A DNA stretch of 11,842 nt from Thermoplasmatota archaeon (GTDB taxonomy: Archaea; Thermoplasmatota; Penumbrarchaeia; Penumbrarchaeales; Penumbrarchaeaceae), in contig JAUVBH010000019.1 of the NCBI GenBank assembly GCA_030591285.1, positions 1 to 11,842 of the forward strand, read 5' to 3'. The position numbers and the translations under genes are program-made. The notes under the pieces were generated by a model that worked only from the letters and a program-made list of their open reading frames with translations, was not told the DNA's origin and did no database searches. This document shows, in pieces, positions 8,205 through 11,842 of this stretch. Every line of letters begins with the position of its first letter. Position 1 is the stretch's first letter.

Positions 8205-9068
8205 ATGATGGATGTATTCATTGTTGAGGATGAGGAGATGATCCAGGAGCTCTACAAGGATGTTCTTGACATGAGAGGGCACCGGGTCTGTGGGGTAGCT
8301 TCTACAGGTGAGGACGCCATCGAAAAATTCAAACAATTCAAAAAGAGACCGGATCTGATAATTATGGACCACAGGATGCCCGGTATGGGTGGACTGGATG
8401 CTGCAAGGATGATAATCGAGATGGATCCTCAGACAAAGATCATTCTCGTAAGCGCAGATGATAATGCTGTATGGGAAGCTCTGAAACTAGGTATCGTGGG
8501 AATGAGGAAACCGTTCAACATCGGGGACCTTATGAGTGCTATCGAGGTTGTTGATCTAGAGGGTGATAAAATTGGATCACCTCCTCCAAAAGAAAGTGTG
8601 GACCCGTCCATCAAGAAAAGAGGTCTCTATCTTCTTGAGGATCATAAGAAGCAGGATGATATCAGATTGTTCGAGGAACTTCTGAACAGCGGATATCATG
8701 GGATCACATTCACAAGGAAGCATCCTGATTCTCTTGAAGAACATGGATGGGAGGAAAAAGTTCCTGTTGTTTGGTTCACATCAACCCCGGTAAAAGGATA
8801 CACCTGCATTTCACCGATCAATATTCAGAAGATGTTGATCATGATCCAGTCAGCATTCTCAAAGAACGATCGGTCTGTTGCTCTTATACGGGGTTTTGAA
8901 TATGTTCTGACCAATCTCCAATTTGACAGGGCACTGAATCTGATCCAGGTCTTGAATGACCGTGTAATGTCTTCAAAAGATGACGTGATCATCTTCTCCA
9001 TGGACCTTGATGTTATTGATGATAGGCAGAGAAAGATGGTGATGAAGGAATTCGAGATCATCGAATGA
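8205..9068 (+). CDS. Response regulator: receiver domain fused to a DUF835-like domain
   Basis: The protein is 287 residues from ATG 8205. Residues 1-118 form a CheY-like receiver with all key residues: acidic pair E8/D9, phosphoacceptor D55 in IIMDHRMPGMGG, S83, and K102 in RKPF. It should therefore accept phosphate from a sensor histidine kinase. A short linker (about 119-138) leads to a C-terminal domain (139-287) whose pattern (RGLYLLED, TFTRKHPDSL, VVWFTS, ISPINIQKML, VALIRGFEYVLTNLQF) fits the archaeal DUF835 family, which has no established biochemical role. There is no DNA-binding helix-turn-helix, so output is probably by protein contact. A TTG at 8166 is in frame, but ATG 8205 or 8208, following AGGT at 8198-8201, fits the receiver fold better. 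It is divergent from polC and convergent with rubrerythrin; no kinase gene is present in the window. Confidence 0.87.
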   Translation: MMDVFIVEDEEMIQELYKDVLDMRGHRVCGVASTGEDAIEKFKQFKKRPDLIIMDHRMPGMGGLDAARMIIEMDPQTKIILVSADDNAVWEALKLGIVGMRKPFNIGDLMSAIEVVDLEGDKIGSPPPKESVDPSIKKRGLYLLEDHKKQDDIRLFEELLNSGYHGITFTRKHPDSLEEHGWEEKVPVVWFTSTPVKGYTCISPINIQKMLIMIQSAFSKNDRSVALIRGFEYVLTNLQFDRALNLIQVLNDRVMSSKDDVIIFSMDLDVIDDRQRKMVMKEFEIIE

Positions 9069-9104
9069 TCTACTATTATGTCGTATATTTCCGGTAAAAT
9101 GCTG

Positions 9105-9114
9105 TTTTTTCTCT
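9105..9114 (+). terminator. T-tract terminator of the response-regulator gene
   Basis: Six T followed by CTCT lie 37 nt past the TGA stop, with no convincing hairpin before them. A T-tract alone is a sufficient termination signal in archaea. Confidence 0.5.
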
Positions 9115-9151
9115 TATAGGAATATTGAACAATTTTACAGAATATGACCCT

Positions 9152-9161
9152 TGCATATGCA
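9152..9161. repeat. 10-bp palindrome TGCATATGCA
   Basis: A perfect 10-bp palindrome lies in the gene-free convergent region, 22 bp upstream of the palindromic TATA-like box at 9183-9195. It could be a regulator site for the putative small RNA promoter or a chance A/T-rich palindrome. Confidence 0.3.
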
Positions 9162-9182
9162 CAATATGATAATGTCCCCAAT

Positions 9183-9195
9183 GGTATTATATACC
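9183..9195 (+). promoter_or_regulatory. TATA-like promoter element, symmetric
   Basis: GGTATTATATACC contains a good archaeal TATA core (TTATATA) and is itself a dyad (GGTAT/ATACC around TAT). The expected start point about 25 nt downstream (about 9212-9218) coincides with the left arm of the stem at 9218-9285. Because the element is nearly symmetric it could also fire on the minus strand, giving RNA antisense to the end of the response-regulator gene. No protein-coding gene starts in a suitable position. Confidence 0.45.
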
Positions 9196-9212
9196 AATCA
9201 GAAGCATGATAA

Positions 9213-9295
9213 TAATACGGGCAGGAGATTACTTCAATTTCTCAAACACCTCTATCTCTTCCTAACATGTCCCCCCCCCTGCCCGCTCTTTTCTA
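9213..9295 (+). ncRNA. Candidate small RNA closed by an 8-bp terminal stem
   Basis: The region from about 25 nt after the TATA-like box to a pyrimidine-rich tail (CTCTTTTCT, 9286-9294) is bounded by perfect complementary ends, CGGGCAGG (9218-9225) and CCTGCCCG (9278-9285), enclosing 52 nt. The interior is pyrimidine-rich, contains a run of nine C (9271-9279), and has CACCTC (9247-9252), which could pair with GAGGTG-type Shine-Dalgarno sites. It does not fold as a tRNA, and I recognise no known family. Promoter, closing stem and tail are seen; that it is a transcript, and what it does, is inference. Confidence 0.35.
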
Positions 9296-9313
9296 ATACA
9301 AATTCATCAAGGT

Positions 9314-9344
9314 AAAAATGATGAGCAGGTCCTTGAACCTGCTC
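9314..9344 (-). terminator. Rubrerythrin terminator hairpin
   Basis: On the minus strand a perfect 8-bp stem GAGCAGGT/ACCTGCTC with a 6-nt loop (TCAAGG) is followed within 4 nt by TTTTT. It lies about 63 nt beyond the rubrerythrin stop codon, in the right orientation for that gene. Confidence 0.6.
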
Positions 9345-9406
9345 AAATGGAACAGCACCAGACTTGATCCTGGATCTGAACCAATAGCTGTGATGAGCCT
9401 TTGGAT

Positions 9407-9976
9407 CTAACAGCAGAGAGGTTCAAAGTAGGATTGTGGGTGCTTACAACAGGGGCATACATCAGGAGCGGTGTTCCCCTCATGGATGTAGCCGCATTTC
9501 AGGCACTTCCATCTTTTCTTGGTCTCTCTCTTGAAGAAGGTGCCATTTTCAACCTTCTCGATGAGGTCATTGTACCTGTTCTCGTGCTCGACCTCGACCT
9601 TGGCGACCATCCTGAAGGTTGCAGCGACCTCAGGAAAGCCTTCTTCTTGTGCTATGTTTGCAAATTCCGGATAGATGATAGTCCATTCCTCATTCTCCCC
9701 GGCTGCCGCTGCCTTTAAATTTTCCAGGGTTGTGCCGATAACTCCTGCAGGATACATCGCGGTGATCTCTACCATGCCACCCTCAAGATGTTTGAAGAAC
9801 TCTTTAGCATGCTGCTGTTCGTTCTCTGCTGTCTCTGCGAAGATATCGCCAATTCTCTGATATCCTTCCTTTCTGGCCACCTTTGCAAAGTAAGTATATC
9901 TGTTCCTTGCCTGTGATTCGCCAGCGAAGGCCTTTAAAAGATTCTGCTCGGTCTTAGTACCTTTAAGACTTGCCAT
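9407..9976 (-). CDS. rbr: Rubrerythrin (di-iron peroxidase with C-terminal rubredoxin domain)
   Basis: Rubrerythrin is a cytoplasmic, non-haem NADH-linked peroxidase that reduces hydrogen peroxide in anaerobes. The 189-residue protein has the classic order: a four-helix ferritin-like domain with di-iron ligands E20, E53, H56, E94, E97, E128/E130 and H131, then a rubredoxin domain with FeS4 cysteines C158, C161, C174 and C177. These positions agree almost exactly with the well-studied Desulfovibrio protein. An upstream in-frame ATG at 10024 exists, but ATG 9976 is the start: it begins the family sequence and follows a GAGGTG Shine-Dalgarno (9984-9989) by 7 nt. The protein ends in two adjacent cysteines (C188, C189) beyond the rubredoxin core. 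The gene has its own TATA-like box inside the spacer after the erythrin gene. Its electron donor (rubredoxin and reductase) is not in the window. Confidence 0.96.
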   Translation of the reverse strand: MASLKGTKTEQNLLKAFAGESQARNRYTYFAKVARKEGYQRIGDIFAETAENEQQHAKEFFKHLEGGMVEITAMYPAGVIGTTLENLKAAAAGENEEWTIIYPEFANIAQEEGFPEVAATFRMVAKVEVEHENRYNDLIEKVENGTFFKRETKKRWKCLKCGYIHEGNTAPDVCPCCKHPQSYFEPLCC

Positions 9977-9983
9977 ATTCACA

Positions 9984-9997
9984 CACCTCGAAAGGTG
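9984..9997 (-). promoter_or_regulatory. Shine-Dalgarno of rbr inside a TTCG-loop hairpin
   Basis: In the mRNA CACCT-TTCG-AGGTG folds into a 5-bp stem whose right arm is most of the ribosome-binding site GAGGTG. The start codon follows 7 nt later. Hiding the site could make translation depend on temperature, a protein or an antisense RNA. A similar arrangement precedes the ferritin gene. Confidence 0.45.
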
Positions 9998-10021
9998 AAA
10001 TGAAAGCTGGTAAATAAAGGG

Positions 10022-10041
10022 CACTAGTGGTTGTTATATAT
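10022..10041 (-). promoter_or_regulatory. rbr promoter: TATA box with adjacent palindrome
   Basis: On the minus strand ATATATAA (10034-10041) is a strong TATA box; the start point would fall near 10010-10016, giving a leader of roughly 35-40 nt that contains the Shine-Dalgarno. The perfect palindrome CACTAGTG (10022-10029) sits between the TATA box and the expected start point, the usual place for an archaeal repressor site. The regulator is unknown. Confidence 0.55.
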
Positions 10042-10062
10042 TCAAGGGGAACGCAATGAGGA

Positions 10063-10551
10063 CTATGGGCCGACGTGCATCATGTCCCACTGTATCTCAT
10101 ATTCTTCCTCTCGATCTAGCTTGACCTTTTCCAATTCCAGAAGCTTAAAATGACCGATCTCCATCTCGGATAGATAGATCAGCATTTTCTTTGTTTCATC
10201 ATCTTCAAAACGCTCTGAAAGGGAGCGATAGAAATCGGAGGCTGCCTCCTCCGCATTCATTGACTGAAATATCACCTCTGATGGAGGTGTCATACTTGAT
10301 CCAATATTGATCTGTGGAAGTGGGACCGGTGAGATCTCAGGTAGGATCGGTTCTTTCTTCATGTTCATTTTGTAAACGGATTCAAGGAATTCCTTGTGTT
10401 TCTTCTCTTCGCCTGCAATGAACCGAAGTTTATCGGAAAGAAAGGCATTATTTACCTTATCAGCCAGCTGATCATAGATCGCTCTGGCATCGACCTCACT
10501 CTTAATTGCTGCAAGAAGCAGATCTTCCAAACTGTACGACGAAATATCCAT
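10063..10551 (-). CDS. Erythrin-type ferritin-like di-iron protein lacking rubredoxin
   Basis: A 162-residue four-helix protein of the rubrerythrin/ferritin-like superfamily. Two carboxylate-histidine half-sites are visible: E19, E49 and H52 (GEEKKH) in the first helix pair, and E101/E102, E131 and H134 (EMEIGH) in the second. A proline-rich linker (about 66-92) joins the pairs. There is no rubredoxin domain, so unlike its neighbour it cannot receive electrons through its own FeS4 centre. Likely roles are peroxide or oxygen reduction, or iron handling; the substrate is not determined by sequence. The start chosen is ATG 10551, preceded by AAGGTGGTG (10555-10563); an in-frame ATG at 10584 would add 11 residues that lack family similarity. 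It lies between peroxiredoxin and rubrerythrin, all on the minus strand, but has its own TATA-like element. Confidence 0.87.
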   Translation of the reverse strand: MDISSYSLEDLLLAAIKSEVDARAIYDQLADKVNNAFLSDKLRFIAGEEKKHKEFLESVYKMNMKKEPILPEISPVPLPQINIGSSMTPPSEVIFQSMNAEEAASDFYRSLSERFEDDETKKMLIYLSEMEIGHFKLLELEKVKLDREEEYEIQWDMMHVGP

Positions 10552-10586
10552 TTTCACCACCTTCTCATACCTGTATATACTCATAG

Positions 10587-10593
10587 CATATAG
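10587..10593 (-). promoter_or_regulatory. Candidate TATA box for the erythrin gene
   Basis: On the minus strand CTATATG (within TTCTATATGC) lies about 36 nt upstream of the ATG at 10551; a start point near 10565 would leave a short leader carrying the Shine-Dalgarno. A second A/T element, TATATAC (about 10573-10579), is too close to the start codon to leave a Shine-Dalgarno in the leader. Confidence 0.4.
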
Positions 10594-10608
10594 AACTCTA
10601 ACATATCA

Positions 10609-10635
10609 AAGATGGGTGCCTGAAGCACCCATCTT
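10609..10635 (-). terminator. 11-bp hairpin after the peroxiredoxin gene
   Basis: AAGATGGGTGC and GCACCCATCTT form a perfect 11-bp stem with a 5-nt loop, 22 nt beyond the peroxiredoxin stop on the minus strand. It is followed only by a weak T-rich stretch (TGATATGTT), so it may be a terminator or a 3'-end stabiliser for the ferritin-peroxiredoxin transcript. Its presence argues that the erythrin gene is a separate unit. Confidence 0.6.
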
Positions 10636-10657
10636 GATCTTCATCAACATCACAATC

Positions 10658-11221
10658 TCAGATCTTGCCAACAAGATCCAGGGATTTCTTAAGAGCTTCC
10701 TCTCCAGGTTCCCAATTTGCCGGACAGACCATGCCAGGATTTTCCCTTACGTATATTGCAGCCTGGAGCTTCCTGAGGATCTCCTTGGCTGTCCTGCCTA
10801 TGCTGTTATCATGGATATCCATGGATCTCAAGATCCCATCTGGATCGATTATGAAGGTTCCCCTGAGGGAAAGACCCTCATCTTCGATCATGGTCCCGAA
10901 TTCTCGGCAGACCCTGCCGGTCGGATCGGCCATCATTGGATACTTGACCTTCCCGATGGCGGGAGATTCGTTGTGCCAGGCAAGGTGGACCCAGGCTGTA
11001 TCTGTGCTTACAGAAATAACTTCAGCCCCGGCTTCCACGAACTTATCATAATAATTTGCAAGATCCTCAAGTTCAGTGGGGCAAACATAAGTGAAATCAG
11101 CTGGATAGAATGCCAGTACCACCCATTTTCCCTTGTAATCTGATAGCTTGATCTTCTTGATCTCAAGATCCTGATAGACCTCTTCTTCGATCTCGGGGAT
11201 CTTTTCTCCGATCTTAACCAT
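10658..11221 (-). CDS. ahpC: Typical 2-Cys peroxiredoxin (AhpC/Prx1 type)
   Basis: This cytoplasmic thiol peroxidase reduces hydrogen peroxide and organic hydroperoxides. The 187-residue protein carries the peroxidatic cysteine C47 in FYPADFTYVCPTE with T44, the conserved R120, and the resolving cysteine C166 in GMVCPANW. That spacing and length match AhpC-class typical 2-Cys enzymes, which form disulfide-linked dimers and often decamers. The GLSLRGTFIIDPDG segment is present. An extra cysteine, C105, lies outside the catalytic pair. The start is ATG 11221, with a perfect GGAGG (11229-11233) 7 nt upstream; the in-frame ATG at 11239 would overlap that site and the ferritin stop. Only 18 nt separate it from the ferritin gene, so the two are one transcription unit. 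Its reductant (AhpF, thioredoxin or rubredoxin system) is not encoded here. Confidence 0.95.
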   Translation of the reverse strand: MVKIGEKIPEIEEEVYQDLEIKKIKLSDYKGKWVVLAFYPADFTYVCPTELEDLANYYDKFVEAGAEVISVSTDTAWVHLAWHNESPAIGKVKYPMMADPTGRVCREFGTMIEDEGLSLRGTFIIDPDGILRSMDIHDNSIGRTAKEILRKLQAAIYVRENPGMVCPANWEPGEEALKKSLDLVGKI

Positions 11222-11239
11222 GATATTTCCTCCTTTCAA

Positions 11240-11752
11240 CTACTCTCCAGCTGGAGGTGTGGGGACAGCCCTTGCTGAGAGTTCTTTATCGATCTGATAC
11301 AGTGAACCTGGATGATCACCAATTAGTGTTAGCTTGTCGACCATCTCTCCGGCATTTGCCTCTTCTTCTACCTGCTCACCTATGAACCATTGCAGGAAAT
11401 TGAAGGTAGCGTGGTCCTTTACCTCCTGTGCCAGTTCCACAAGATCATTGATCTTCCCAGTGATATATTCCTCATGTTCAAGTGCCGAGCTGAAGATCTC
11501 GAGAGGAGTTCCGAAGTCATGGGGTGGAGCCTGGATAGTGTCCAGTAATACCCTGCCACCTCTTTCAAGTATGTAATCATAGAATTTCCTTGCGTGGATC
11601 ATCTCTTCCTGGGTTTGCATGTCCATCCAGTGGGAGAAACCCTTCAGTCCCTTGAAATCAAAATGAGCAGACATGGATTGGTAAAGATAAGCAGAATATG
11701 TCTCCTCTGTAACCTGTTCATTTAGAGCTTTCAACATCCTTTCATTGATCAT
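11240..11752 (-). CDS. ftnA: Ferritin (FtnA-type iron-storage protein)
   Basis: Ferritin forms a 24-subunit shell that oxidises Fe(II) and stores Fe(III) mineral, removing iron that would drive hydroxyl-radical formation. The 170-residue chain has a complete ferroxidase centre: E17, E50, H53, E94, Q127 and E130, the same positions as in E. coli FtnA. No haem-binding bacterioferritin methionine is evident at the usual place. The start is set at ATG 11752 because GGAGG (11761-11765) lies 8 nt upstream; the ATG at 11758 would leave only 2 nt. The C-terminus (about 162-170) is a short proline-rich tail. It is the first gene of the ferritin-peroxiredoxin pair. The leader carries a dyad and a small hairpin over the ribosome-binding site, suggesting iron or redox control. 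Confidence 0.95.
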   Translation of the reverse strand: MINERMLKALNEQVTEETYSAYLYQSMSAHFDFKGLKGFSHWMDMQTQEEMIHARKFYDYILERGGRVLLDTIQAPPHDFGTPLEIFSSALEHEEYITGKINDLVELAQEVKDHATFNFLQWFIGEQVEEEANAGEMVDKLTLIGDHPGSLYQIDKELSARAVPTPPAGE

Positions 11753-11759
11753 ATTCATT

Positions 11760-11773
11760 CCCTCCGAACAGGG
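11760..11773 (-). promoter_or_regulatory. Shine-Dalgarno of ferritin inside a short hairpin
   Basis: In the mRNA CCCT and AGGG can pair around GTTCGG, covering most of the GGAGG ribosome-binding site. The stem is only 4 bp, so alone it is weak, but it resembles the TTCG-loop hairpin over the rbr ribosome-binding site. Confidence 0.3.
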
Positions 11774-11809
11774 TTAGATTTGGTCATATTTCAACTTAAC
11801 CCATAATTC
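11771..11809 (-). promoter_or_regulatory. Ferritin promoter region with GGGTTA/TAACCC dyad
   Basis: Perfect 6-bp inverted arms GGGTTA (11771-11776) and TAACCC (11797-11802) flank an A/T element that reads AAATATG on the minus strand (11785-11791). A second TATA-like element, GAATTATGG (11801-11809), would give a start point near 11779 and a leader of about 27 nt. Either way the dyad overlaps the core promoter, where an archaeal repressor would act. No other gene is visible from 11753 to the right edge. Confidence 0.4.
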
Positions 11810-11842
11810 TTTCAGGTCTGATGGATATTGGAAGATGCAGGG

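Noticed and set aside
8825..9181. Minus-strand frame overlapping the response-regulator end
   Set aside because: It is antisense to the conserved DUF835-like domain and its product has no recognisable features.
9206..9265. A 19-codon open frame starting with ATG inside the candidate small RNA region
   Set aside because: No Shine-Dalgarno precedes it, its ATG is upstream of the start point predicted from the TATA-like box, and its short Ser/Ile-rich product resembles nothing I recognise.
9218..9285. A possible tRNA, given complementary ends about 68 nt apart
   Set aside because: There is no D arm, anticodon arm or T-loop GTTCRA pattern, and the closing stem is 8 bp without a discriminator and CCA-type context.

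Overview
The window looks like chromosomal DNA from an archaeon, most likely of the Thermoplasmatota broad group. Reasons: an uninterrupted family-D DNA polymerase large subunit (DP2, found only in archaea), a response regulator whose output half resembles the archaeal DUF835 family, A/T-rich TATA-like promoters, Shine-Dalgarno sites of the GGAGG/GAGGTG type, and a giant secreted multi-domain protein with a cytoplasmic C-terminal zinc ribbon, an architecture I associate with that lineage. The lineage is an inference from gene content; no rRNA is present.

Layout. (1) Positions 1-4076 (+): the 3' part of a very large surface protein with seven visible FG-GAP/calcium blades, Ig/Fn3-like domains, a PKD-like domain, a thrombospondin-3-like calcium segment, one membrane helix and a zinc ribbon inside the cell. 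(2) 4077-4246: a convergent intergenic region holding a strong hairpin-plus-T terminator and two further hairpins with identical loops and co-varying stems. (3) 4247-8035 (-): DP2, the catalytic subunit of replicative polymerase D. (4) 8036-8204: a divergent promoter region. (5) 8205-9068 (+): receiver-DUF835 response regulator. (6) 9069-9406: a gene-free convergent region with a T-tract terminator, a candidate small RNA locus (TATA-like box, 68-bp region closed by an 8-bp stem containing a run of nine C, pyrimidine-rich tail) and the rubrerythrin terminator. (7) 9407-11752 (-): an oxidative-stress and iron island of four genes: rubrerythrin, a rubredoxin-less erythrin, AhpC-type 2-Cys peroxiredoxin and ferritin.

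How they work together. The four minus-strand genes form a coherent anaerobe-style peroxide defence. Ferritin stores iron and consumes oxidant while oxidising Fe(II); peroxiredoxin and rubrerythrin reduce hydrogen peroxide; the erythrin is another ferritin-fold di-iron protein. Ferritin and peroxiredoxin are 18 nt apart and surely co-transcribed. The erythrin and rubrerythrin each have their own TATA-like element. In both ferritin and rubrerythrin leaders the Shine-Dalgarno lies in a small hairpin with a TTCG-containing loop, hinting at translational control.

No CRISPR array, tRNA, rRNA, insertion sequence or intein was seen. The best candidates for something undescribed are the small RNA locus near 9183-9295, the paired co-varying hairpins at 4148-4239, and the dyad and hairpin-covered leaders of the oxidative-stress genes.
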